Assembly: GCF_003044445.1 (NCBI RefSeq)
Contig: NZ_POWX01000005.1
Span: forward strand, 62,001-126,000
Direction of reading: 5' to 3'
From: Neisseria mucosa
GTDB lineage: Bacteria; Pseudomonadota; Gammaproteobacteria; Burkholderiales; Neisseriaceae
Length of the DNA stretch: 64,000 nucleotides
Numbering within the stretch: the first letter of the stretch is position 1; each line of letters opens with the position of its first letter. The notes under the pieces are model-generated. The model had not been told where the DNA came from, searched no databases, and worked only from the letters and a program-made list of their open reading frames with translations. Of this stretch, positions 17,853 through 24,835 are shown one piece after another. The position numbers were made by a program, and so were the translations under genes.

Positions 17853-17972
17853 ACCGTTTATCTGAATTAAAATCCGTTTATCAAATTTGTATAAAAAATT
17901 AACATAAAATCATCGTATTAAAAATATATAAAACTTCAAAATACCGCTTGTCTAAAAACTATACCGTTTATC
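17853..17972. promoter_or_regulatory. two pairs of CCGTTTATC direct repeats upstream of the pilin gene
   Basis: The motif ACCGTTTATC or close variants starts at 17853, 17873, 17943 (ACCGCTTGTC) and 17963. The spacing is 20, 70 and 20 bp, so each pair is two helical turns apart and the pairs are 90 bp apart. Three of the four are extended by an A/T-rich tail. This lies in an AT-rich region more than 250 bp upstream of the sigma-54-like promoter. It is probably a binding array for a regulator; the protein is unknown. Confidence 0.55.
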
Positions 17973-18008
17973 AAATTTATTTCAATATTATTAAAATAGG
18001 TATGAAAG

Positions 18009-18099
18009 TGACGAAATACGTCATATGACATAAAACGTTTCCCTTTTTTTCTCGAAAATGACAAAACACGTCATATCCCCCAAAAAATTCTACGTCATA
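18009..18099. promoter_or_regulatory. TGACG-N5-CGTCA dyads, candidate activator sites for the pilin promoter
   Basis: TGACGAAATACGTCA at 18009-18023 is a perfect 5-5-5 dyad. A second copy, TGACAAAACACGTCA, at 18059-18073 is exactly 50 bp downstream, and a half site TACGTCATA lies at 18091-18099. They sit about 155-220 bp upstream of the inferred sigma-54 start site, the usual place for sites of sigma-54 activators. Operator function is inferred from symmetry and spacing. Confidence 0.55.
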
Positions 18100-18203
18100 A
18101 AAAAGCCCGAATCTGCCAGAAAAATCTCTCAAAACAAATTTAAACCTATTAAAAACATAAAATTACAAAATATTTTCACGAAAAATCCAAAAAAATCCAG
18201 ACT

Positions 18204-18219
18204 TGGCACATCACCTGCT
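18204..18219 (+). promoter_or_regulatory. sigma-54-type promoter of the first pilin gene
   Basis: TTGGCACATCACCTGCTT contains TGGCAC, five bases, then CTGCT. This matches the RpoN consensus TGGCAC-N5-TTGCA/T except for one base, with GG and GC at the invariant spacing. Transcription would start near 18230, leaving a leader of about 155 nt before the ATG at 18387. Published work on commensal Neisseria links pilE expression to RpoN and a two-component activator, which fits. Confidence 0.7.
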
Positions 18220-18386
18220 TGATACATTACGTCCGGCAAGGAAACGAAGCAACGAAGCCCGAACCGGGAAGCTGTATATTCCTTCTACTTGATGGTTTTA
18301 CTCATAAAACAAGAGAGCCAAACACATTACGGTTTTTTAACAACAAACAATTTATTCACAACACTTTTTAAACTGGAGTTTATTAA

Positions 18387-18890
18387 ATGAAAGCAATCCA
18401 AAAAGGTTTCACCCTGATCGAATTGATGATCGTCGTAGCAATTATCGGTATCCTGGCCGCTATCGCCCTGCCGGCTTACCAAGACTACACCGCACGCGCC
18501 AAAGTATCTGAAGTTGTACTGGCTGCTTCCCAATGCCGTACCGCAATTACCGAAGCTTCTCAAACCGGTTTGGCTGAGACTCCTACTAAGGCTAATAGCT
18601 TTGGTTGTGGTGAGTCCGGTACTACAGATGCAACTTCTACCCAATATGTTAAAGCAATTACAACTACTGCGGCTGGTGCAATTAACGTAGAGGCTCAAAA
18701 CATCAGCCAACTGGGTACAAATGTTAATTTGACATTCACTCCTTATAAAGATACTGATTTGACTAGCGCCATGGAAGCTGCCGATTTTAACCGCAAATCT
18801 TTGGTTAATGGCGGTATCAAAGGTTGGAAATGTGCTGCTCCTACTGAAAAAGGTATCCAAGCCAAATACCTGCCTGCTTCTTGCCGCTAA
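18387..18890 (+). CDS. pilE: type IV major pilin (PilE-like)
   Basis: A 167-residue type IVa prepilin. The leader MKAIQKG is cut before Phe8 (KG/FTLIELMIVVAIIGILAA) and the mature N-terminal helix with Glu5 is intact. The globular domain has four cysteines (QCRT, GCGES, WKCA, SCR), enough for two disulfides, with the last pair forming the family D-region. ACTGGAG precedes the ATG. It lies behind a sigma-54-like promoter and is followed at once by a strong terminator, as expected for an abundant structural subunit. The pilus serves adhesion, twitching and DNA uptake. Compared with meningococcal class I pilin it lacks the hypervariable loop pattern and resembles class II. Confidence 0.93.
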   Translation: MKAIQKGFTLIELMIVVAIIGILAAIALPAYQDYTARAKVSEVVLAASQCRTAITEASQTGLAETPTKANSFGCGESGTTDATSTQYVKAITTTAAGAINVEAQNISQLGTNVNLTFTPYKDTDLTSAMEAADFNRKSLVNGGIKGWKCAAPTEKGIQAKYLPASCR

Positions 18891-18905
18891 TTCAGGCTTG
18901 AATAG

Positions 18906-18932
18906 CAAACCCCGCCCTCGGGCGGGGTTTTG
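18906..18932 (+). terminator. rho-independent terminator of the pilin gene
   Basis: AACCCCGCCC and GGGCGGGGTTTT form a GC-rich stem with a TC loop, starting 16 bases past the stop. Strong termination keeps the REPIN array and the RAYT gene out of the pilin transcript. Confidence 0.93.
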
Positions 18933-19194
18933 ACGTAGGTCGGATACTCGTATCCGACAAAAAAGCCGCTGTTCACACCTTGCAAAAATTTGGGAATGAT
19001 TGGAATGTCGGATTCGAGAATCCGACCTACATGGATTGTTCGGTTTCGACGTAGGTCGGATACTTGTATCCGACAAAAGAACCGATTTTCACACATTGCG
19101 AAAATTTGGGAATGATTGGAATGTCGGATTCGAGAATCCGATCTACGTGGATTGTTCTGTTTCGACATACGGATACTGGTATCCGACAAAAATC
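18932..19194. repeat. tandem REPIN array, 116-bp period
   Basis: Two full units begin at 18932 and 19048 and a truncated third at 19164, exactly 116 bp apart. Each full unit has a REP palindrome (GTAGGTCGGATACTCGTATC type) and, about 70 bp on, an inverted REP (TGTCGGATTCGAGAATCCGA type), so each unit is a REPIN. The unit spacers (GGGAATGATTGGAATG) are nearly identical. The array lies directly before a RAYT gene, and another REP lies just after it. Confidence 0.9.
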
Positions 19195-19234
19195 TTTCTG
19201 AAAAACAAAAAATCTAATTGAAAAAAGGGAATTC

Positions 19235-19729
19235 ATGCGATACCGACGCTTTTATCAAACGGGCGGTACTTACTTTTTTACGGTGGTTACTGATAAACGA
19301 CAAAAAATCCTGACTGATGAAACGGTGCGTTCGGCTTTGCGGCAGGCGGTAATGACGGTTCGGGAGCGGTATCCGTTTGAAATTGAGGCATGGGTGCTGA
19401 TGCCCGACCATTTACATACGATTTGGCGTCTTCCTGAAAATGATGCGGATTATTCAGAACGTTGGCGGCAAATTAAACGGTACAGCCAATATTTGATCGG
19501 TAAGGAAAGCAGGCTTTGGCAAAAAAGGTTTTGGGAACATACCATTCGTGATGAAACGGACTTTATCCATCATTTCAATTATCTACATTTTAATCCAGTA
19601 AAGCATGGCTATGTTGTTCAGGTTTCCGATTGGCCGTTTTCTACTTTTCATCGTTATGTCAAACAGGGGATTTACCCAAAGCACTGGGGTGGAGATAATG
19701 TAGATTTTAGCATTAAATATGATGAGTAG
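19235..19729 (+). CDS. REP-associated tyrosine transposase (RAYT)
   Basis: A 164-residue Y1-type transposase of the TnpA-REP family. It shows the N-terminal RRFYQTGGTYFFTVV strand, the HUH-like MPDHLHTIWRLP metal site, and the catalytic tyrosine in HFNYLHFNPVKHG. RAYTs mobilise REP/REPIN elements in trans by single-strand cleavage. This one is flanked by cognate palindromes on both sides (array at 18932-19194; REP at 19738). AAAAAAGGG upstream is a fair ribosome site. The gene is intact and separates two pilin genes. Base composition is a little more AT-rich than neighbouring housekeeping genes. Confidence 0.93.
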   Translation: MRYRRFYQTGGTYFFTVVTDKRQKILTDETVRSALRQAVMTVRERYPFEIEAWVLMPDHLHTIWRLPENDADYSERWRQIKRYSQYLIGKESRLWQKRFWEHTIRDETDFIHHFNYLHFNPVKHGYVVQVSDWPFSTFHRYVKQGIYPKHWGGDNVDFSIKYDE

Positions 19730-19737
19730 TTTGAAAA

Positions 19738-19762
19738 TGTCGGATTCGAGAATCCGACCTAC
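19738..19762. repeat. REP palindrome downstream of the RAYT gene
   Basis: TGTCGGATTCGAGAATCCGA followed by CCTAC is identical to the inverted REP of array unit 1. It completes the REP-RAYT-REP structure 8 bp after the transposase stop. Confidence 0.9.
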
Positions 19763-19813
19763 TTTTATTTTTAAGGTCGTCGAAAAATATCAACTACATA
19801 CGTTAGGAACGAA

Positions 19814-20299
19814 ATGAAAACGTCTTCAATCCGAGGTTTCACACTAATCGAACTGATGGTCGTTGTTGCCATTATCGGCATTATCGCCGCTGTCGCCCTA
19901 CCGTCTTATCATGCTTATACCATTCGAGCCAAAGTCAGCGAGGGTTTGTTGATGATGACGCAATGCCGCGAAGCCGTTACCGAAGCCTCTATGTCAGGGT
20001 TTATCGACGCTCCTGCTGCCAACAACGGGTTTAGTTGTGGAAATACGGGTGCAACCCATCTGACCTTTAATGTTGATACCGACGAAAACGGTAAGATCAC
20101 CGCCATCATGCACAATATCCCCGAACTGGGGAAGCATAATAAGGTTGAACTGATTCCTTATACCGACGCGGAATTGACTACTCCGGCAACCAGTAAAGAT
20201 TTTATGCGTGCGACAGCAAAAGAAGTGCGAGGTTGGAAATGTTCCGCTCCGGCTGTCAACGGTATTTCTGCTATTTATCTACCGTCAAGCTGCCGTTAG
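19814..20299 (+). CDS. second type IV pilin, paralogue of the upstream pilin
   Basis: A 161-residue prepilin. The leader MKTSSIRG is cleaved before FTLIELMVVVAIIGIIAAVALP; mature Glu5 is present. It shares the framework of the first pilin, including QCR-A-TEAS-G, N-F-CG-G-T and WKC-AP--GI-A-YLP-SCR, with all four cysteines conserved, but differs through the middle. AGGAACG lies before the ATG. It lacks the long sigma-54-type upstream region of the first gene, since the RAYT and REP sequences lie directly upstream. It may be a second major pilin, a minor pilin or a donor of sequence for recombination; the sequence does not decide. Confidence 0.9.
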   Translation: MKTSSIRGFTLIELMVVVAIIGIIAAVALPSYHAYTIRAKVSEGLLMMTQCREAVTEASMSGFIDAPAANNGFSCGNTGATHLTFNVDTDENGKITAIMHNIPELGKHNKVELIPYTDAELTTPATSKDFMRATAKEVRGWKCSAPAVNGISAIYLPSSCR

Positions 20300-20371
20300 A
20301 AGTGTAGTGTGTAGATTGAATTAGCAGCCACAATATAGTGTGGGCTTTGCCTATAAAGATATTTTTAGTGA

Positions 20372-20406
20372 AGAGGTCGTCTGAAACAAGTTTTCAGACG
20401 ACCTCT
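20372..20406. terminator. inverted-DUS terminator between pilin 2 and tyrS
   Basis: AGAGGTCGTCTGAAA and TTTCAGACGACCTCT form a perfect hairpin with a short loop between convergent genes. A solo GTGGGCTTTGCC end (about 20336-20351) lies just upstream. Confidence 0.8.
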
Positions 20407-20418
20407 GTCATTTAAGGC

Positions 20419-21717
20419 TTATTTCCAAACCAAGAGCGCGTGGTTGCGTTTGCCGCGTCGTACGATGGTGTATTTGCCGAAGCGTTTGTGCGCGTCGGTC
20501 AGCAGATAGGCATCGTCGGGGCGTTCGGCGGCGTGGTTCGGGTTGTTCAATTCGGCGGCTTGTCCGTTGAGCAATACCGCTTTGCTGTTCACAAAACCGC
20601 GCGCTTCTTTGTTGGACGAGGCCAAGCCGGTTTTGACTAAGGCTTCAACGACGTTGAGGTCGTCTGAAACTTCAAATGCAGGCAGGCCGTCGAGGGCGAG
20701 CTGTTCGAAGTCGCCTTCGGTCAGGCTGCTTTGGTCTTCGGCAAACAGGCTTTCGGAAATGCGCTGCGCGGCTTGCAGGGCGGCTTCGCCGTGAATCAGG
20801 CGGGTCATTTCTTCGGCGAGGATGCGTTGCGCTTCGGGCTTGGTGCCGCTGGCTTTGTCTTTTGCTTCGATGGCGTCGATTTCCTCGATAGATAGGAAGG
20901 TGAAGTATTTCAGGAATTTATACACATCGGCATCGGCAACTTTCAGCCAGAATTGGTAGAACTGATACGGCGAGGTTTTCTTCGCGTTCAGCCATACCGC
21001 GCCGCCTTCGGTTTTGCCGAATTTGGTGCCGTCGGATTTGGTGACCAGCGGCAGGGTCAGACCGAATACTTGTTTTTGGTTCAGACGGCGGGTCAGGTCG
21101 ATACCGGCGGTGATGTTGCCCCATTGGTCGGAACCGCCGATTTCCAAAATCGCGCTATGGCGTTTGTTCAGTTCGGCAAAGTCGTAGCCTTGCAGTAGGG
21201 AGTAGGCGAACTCGGTGAAGGAAATGCCCACATCGTCGCGCTCGATACGCTGTTTGACGGATTCCTTGTTCAGCATGGCGTTGACGGAGAAATGCTTGCC
21301 GATGTCGCGCAGGAAATCGAGGCAGTTCATGCTGCCGAACCAGTCAGCGTTGTTCGCCATGATGGCGGCGTTTTCGCCTTCAAAGCTCAAAAACGGTTTC
21401 AGTTGGTTGCGGATGCTTTCTACCCAGCCGGCAACGGTTTCCGCGGAATTCAAGCTGCGCTCTACCGCTTTGAAGCTAGGATCGCCGATCATACCGGTCG
21501 CACCGCCCACCAAAGCGATCGGCGTATGCCCTGCCTGTTGGAAACGGCGCAATGCCAACACGGGCAACAAGTGGCCGATATGCAGGCTGTCGGCCGTCGG
21601 GTCGAAACCGCAGTAGAGGGAGATTTTTTGTTCGTTCAACAAAGCGTCTAAGGCTTCGATGTCGGTAGTTTGCGCGATTAAGCCGCGCGATTGTAGGTCT
21701 TGGATGATGGGGGTCAT
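20419..21717 (-). CDS. tyrS: tyrosyl-tRNA synthetase
   Basis: A 432-residue class I synthetase. The HIGH motif occurs as HIGHLL (GFDPTADSLHIGHLLP), the KMSKS loop as KFGKTEGG, and the tyrosine-binding YSLLQGYDF segment is present. A C-terminal S4 RNA-binding domain (about residues 365-430) has GLASSNKEARGFVNSKAVLLNG. It charges tRNA-Tyr in the cytoplasm. Length and domain order are normal. Confidence 0.97.
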   Translation of the reverse strand: MTPIIQDLQSRGLIAQTTDIEALDALLNEQKISLYCGFDPTADSLHIGHLLPVLALRRFQQAGHTPIALVGGATGMIGDPSFKAVERSLNSAETVAGWVESIRNQLKPFLSFEGENAAIMANNADWFGSMNCLDFLRDIGKHFSVNAMLNKESVKQRIERDDVGISFTEFAYSLLQGYDFAELNKRHSAILEIGGSDQWGNITAGIDLTRRLNQKQVFGLTLPLVTKSDGTKFGKTEGGAVWLNAKKTSPYQFYQFWLKVADADVYKFLKYFTFLSIEEIDAIEAKDKASGTKPEAQRILAEEMTRLIHGEAALQAAQRISESLFAEDQSSLTEGDFEQLALDGLPAFEVSDDLNVVEALVKTGLASSNKEARGFVNSKAVLLNGQAAELNNPNHAAERPDDAYLLTDAHKRFGKYTIVRRGKRNHALLVWK

Positions 21718-21779
21718 GTTAAATTCTCAAATTACTAGTGAAATCAAAGTGCCCAAATGGCTAAGTAAATGGTAGGGAG

Positions 21780-22601
21780 CTAAATTTTATTCATTTTTTT
21801 GAATTTTCTTGGATTATAAATAGATAGACTGATCATTTTTAACTCGTTAAATGTTTGATCAACTTCTTGGTCAATACTATTATTTAATATTTTGTAACGG
21901 GGAATAATCGTATTTTTTATATAGTTTTCCATTTTTCCTTTATATTCTATTTCTTTCTGCTTACTTTTCTTATTGGCGTAAAATAAAGAAATTATAAGTA
22001 CAATTAAATATATTATAAAAAATATAAAAAGAAAAATTTTATTTTTTGTATTTATTTTTTCTCTTTTTTCATCAAAATCAGCAAATTGGATAGATTTTGT
22101 TGAAGTTGAGATATGTATTTCTTCTTTAAGTGGGGCATCTCCCAAAAATAATAAGGTAAAAGAAATAATTTCTCTATCTGAGTCAAGATTGCTTCTATCA
22201 AACTTTTGTAGATTGTATGTTATTTGAGATTCATTGGGATTGTATAAGTCATGTATTGATTTTTCTGAATATCCAATAGGTATATTTTTAGAGGATGAAA
22301 GAAGAGTATAATTTTTTGGCCATTTAATCTGAATATCTAAATTGTCAAGATTTTTGGGAGATTGATTGATAAATTCAATGGTGCTTATGTTGAGGTTTTG
22401 GGTTTCTTTCCCTTGAAATGACACTTTTAAACTTTTCAATAACTCATTATTTTCTGAGGGGAAAAGAGGTTTTGTTGAGTAGCTGTAATCTATAGAAAGT
22501 TTGTCATCTGGAATAGTAATCCAGCCTAAGGACCATGCGAATATGGCCACAATAGTAGGAAAAATTAGACCAGTAATCAATGCAATATAACTCTGTTTCA
22601 T
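21780..22601 (-). CDS. AT-rich two-pass membrane protein of unknown function
   Basis: A 273-residue protein with an N-terminal membrane helix (about residues 5-28), an extracytoplasmic domain of about 160 residues rich in Asn, Ser and Lys, a second helix (about 190-210, IFLFIFFIIYLIVLIISLFY), and a Lys-rich cytoplasmic tail. Codon use is strongly A/T-biased, quite unlike the flanking tyrS and ychF. It has no DUS inside. It looks like an acquired cargo gene between two core genes. I recognise no family. The start has no strong ribosome site. Confidence 0.7.
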   Translation of the reverse strand: MKQSYIALITGLIFPTIVAIFAWSLGWITIPDDKLSIDYSYSTKPLFPSENNELLKSLKVSFQGKETQNLNISTIEFINQSPKNLDNLDIQIKWPKNYTLLSSSKNIPIGYSEKSIHDLYNPNESQITYNLQKFDRSNLDSDREIISFTLLFLGDAPLKEEIHISTSTKSIQFADFDEKREKINTKNKIFLFIFFIIYLIVLIISLFYANKKSKQKEIEYKGKMENYIKNTIIPRYKILNNSIDQEVDQTFNELKMISLSIYNPRKFKKMNKI

Positions 22602-22627
22602 AAGTTAGACATCTTTAAAGATTTGTG

Positions 22628-22656
22628 TTTGGTCAGCCTCTGTGAAACTGACCAAA
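22628..22656 (-). terminator. candidate hairpin downstream of ychF
   Basis: TTTGGTCAG and CTGACCAAA form a 9-bp stem about 10 bp beyond the ychF stop. The following T content on the minus strand is low, so this is a weak terminator or a processing hairpin. Confidence 0.45.
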
Positions 22657-22664
22657 TGTATATC

Positions 22665-23756
22665 TTACACGTTAAACAAAAAGTGCATCACATCCCCGTC
22701 CTGCACGACATATTCCTTGCCTTCTACGCGCATTTTGCCGGCTTCTTTGGCTTTGGCTTCGCCGCCGAGCGAGACAAAGTCGTCGTAGGAAATGACTTGG
22801 GCGCGGATGAAGCCGCGTTCGAAGTCGGTGTGGATGACGCCGGCAGCTTGTGGGGCAGTGTCGCCTTTGTGGATGGTCCAGGCGCGGACTTCTTTGACGC
22901 CGGCGGTGAAGTAGGTTTGCAGGCCCAAGAGGTCGTAGCCGGCACGAATCAGGCGGTTCAGGCCGGGTTCTTCCAAGCCCATTTCAGCGAGGAATTCGGC
23001 TTTTTCGTCTTCTTCCAATTCGGCGATTTCGCTCTCCATCGCGGCGCAAACGGCAACGACGGGGGCGTTTTCTTTTTCAGCCAATTCTTTCAGGCGGTCG
23101 AGGTGCGGATTGTTTTCAAAACCGTCTTCAGCAACGTTGCCGACATACATGGCGGGTTTGGCGGTCAGCAGGAACAGCGGTTTGAGCATGGCAAGTTCTT
23201 CCGCGTCCAAACCGAAGGAGCGGACGGGTTTGCCTTCGTCCAGATGCGGCAGCAGTTTTTTGCACAGTTCGACCAGTTTTTGCGCGTCTTTGTCGCCTGA
23301 GCGGGCGCGTTTTTCTTCGCGGACGATGGCTTTTTCGACGCTGGCGAGGTCGGCAAGTGCTAGTTCGGTGCCGATGGTTTCGATATCGGCAATCGGATCG
23401 ACTTTGCCGGAAACGTGGACGATGTTGTCGTCGTCAAAGCAGCGCACGACGTTGACGATGGCGTCGGTTTCGCGGATGTTGGCGAGGAACTGGTTGCCCA
23501 AGCCTTCGCCTTTGCTCGCGCCTGCGACCAAACCGGCAATATCGACGAACTCGACGATGGCGGGCTGCATTTTTTGCGGATTGACGATTTTTGCCAGCTC
23601 CGCCATGCGCGGGTCGGGTACTTCGACGATGCCGACGTTGGGTTCGATGGTGCAGAAGGGATAGTTCGCCGCTTCGATGCCCGATTGGGTCAGCGCGTTA
23701 AAGAGGGTGGATTTGCCGACGTTGGGCAGGCCGACGATGCCGCATTTCAAGCTCAT
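22665..23756 (-). CDS. ychF: YchF/Obg-type ATPase
   Basis: A 363-residue P-loop NTPase. The N-terminus MSLKCGIVGLPNVGKSTLFNAL holds the Walker A motif, followed by the G2/G3 regions (DIAGLVAGASKGEGLGNQFL), a coiled-coil insert and a C-terminal TGS domain (TYFTAGVKEVRAWTIHKG). YchF binds ATP in preference to GTP and associates with ribosomes; it is tied to stress and redox responses. Length is standard. Confidence 0.96.
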   Translation of the reverse strand: MSLKCGIVGLPNVGKSTLFNALTQSGIEAANYPFCTIEPNVGIVEVPDPRMAELAKIVNPQKMQPAIVEFVDIAGLVAGASKGEGLGNQFLANIRETDAIVNVVRCFDDDNIVHVSGKVDPIADIETIGTELALADLASVEKAIVREEKRARSGDKDAQKLVELCKKLLPHLDEGKPVRSFGLDAEELAMLKPLFLLTAKPAMYVGNVAEDGFENNPHLDRLKELAEKENAPVVAVCAAMESEIAELEEDEKAEFLAEMGLEEPGLNRLIRAGYDLLGLQTYFTAGVKEVRAWTIHKGDTAPQAAGVIHTDFERGFIRAQVISYDDFVSLGGEAKAKEAGKMRVEGKEYVVQDGDVMHFLFNV

Positions 23757-23944
23757 GTTTTTTCCTGAAAAGATAAAAGTTTAACGGCGGATTATAGCAT
23801 ATCGGGAATGACTCAAAAACTGTAAAGGTCGTCTGAAAAGCGTTGTTTCCACACGTCCCCCTTTCAGACGACCTCCGTCCCTGTTAAGCCTTGCGCCGAA
23901 CGTGTACAATCGCCCCATCATACCTAATCCGTACAAACCGCATC

Positions 23945-24754
23945 ATGACTACCAGCAAACAACGCCCCATCGGCGTTTTCGATTCCGGCGTCGGCGGCCT
24001 GACCAACGTCCGCGCCCTGATGGAACGCCTGCCGATGGAAAACATCATCTACTTCGGCGACACCGCCCGCGTTCCCTACGGCACCAAATCCCGCGCCACC
24101 ATCGAAACCTTCGCCATGCAGATTGTCGATTTCCTGCTGGAAAACGATGTTAAGGCACTCGTCATCGCGTGCAACACCATCGCCGCCGTTGCCGGACAGA
24201 AAATCCGCCAAAAAGCAGGCAATATGCCGGTATTGGACGTGATTTCCGCCGGCGCTCAGGCGGCTTTGAACACCACGCGCAACAACAAAATCGGCATCAT
24301 CGCCACCAACACCACCGTCAACAGCAACGCCTATGCCCGCGCCATCCACGCCCAAAATCCCGACACGCTCGTGCGCACGCAGGCGACGCCGCTGCTCGTG
24401 CCGCTGGTGGAAGAAGGCTGGCTCGACCACGAAGTAACCCGCCTGACCGTGCGCGAATATCTCCAACCGCTCTTGGTGGACGACATCGACACACTCGTCC
24501 TCGGCTGTACCCACTTCCCGCTGCTCAAGCCCCTGATCGGCAAAGAAGCGCAAAACGTTGCCCTGGTCGATTCCGCCATCACCACCGCCGAAGCCACCGC
24601 CCAAGCGCTCGCCCAAGCAGGATTGCTCAACACTGAAAACGACAGCCCCGACTACCGCTTCTACGTCAGCGACATTCCTCTGCGTTTCCGCACCATAGGC
24701 GAACGCTTCCTCGGACGCAGCATGGAACAAATCGAAATGGTCTCGCTGGGATAA
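23945..24754 (+). CDS. murI: glutamate racemase
   Basis: A 269-residue cofactor-independent racemase. DSGVGGLT lies near the start and the two catalytic cysteines are Cys76 (VIACNTIAA) and Cys188 (LGCTHFPLL). It makes D-glutamate for peptidoglycan. The ATG at 23945 begins the family sequence (TTSKQRPIGVFDSG); the 18 upstream codons are not family-like. It is divergent from ychF across a region with an inverted DUS pair. Confidence 0.95.
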   Translation: MTTSKQRPIGVFDSGVGGLTNVRALMERLPMENIIYFGDTARVPYGTKSRATIETFAMQIVDFLLENDVKALVIACNTIAAVAGQKIRQKAGNMPVLDVISAGAQAALNTTRNNKIGIIATNTTVNSNAYARAIHAQNPDTLVRTQATPLLVPLVEEGWLDHEVTRLTVREYLQPLLVDDIDTLVLGCTHFPLLKPLIGKEAQNVALVDSAITTAEATAQALAQAGLLNTENDSPDYRFYVSDIPLRFRTIGERFLGRSMEQIEMVSLG

Positions 24755-24778
24755 GGCGTATCCCGCCTTCCGAAACTA

Positions 24779-24819
24779 AAAAAGGTCGTCTGAAATTAAG
24801 TTTTCAGACGACCTTTTTA
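24779..24819. terminator. inverted-DUS terminator between murI and yidC
   Basis: AAAAAGGTCGTCTGAAA and TTTCAGACGACCTTTTTA face each other across a 6-base loop, with poly-A and poly-T at the two outer edges, so it can end both convergent transcripts. Confidence 0.92.
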
Positions 24820-24835
24820 GTGTGTCAAACCGCTG

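Noticed and set aside
18327..19076. 249-residue antisense frame across the pilin gene and REPIN array
   Set aside because: It spans a terminator and repeats and mirrors pilin codons; no start signals are visible.
18932..19194. Tandem repeats as a CRISPR array
   Set aside because: The spacers are near identical and the repeats are REP palindromes in alternating orientation, so this is a REPIN array.
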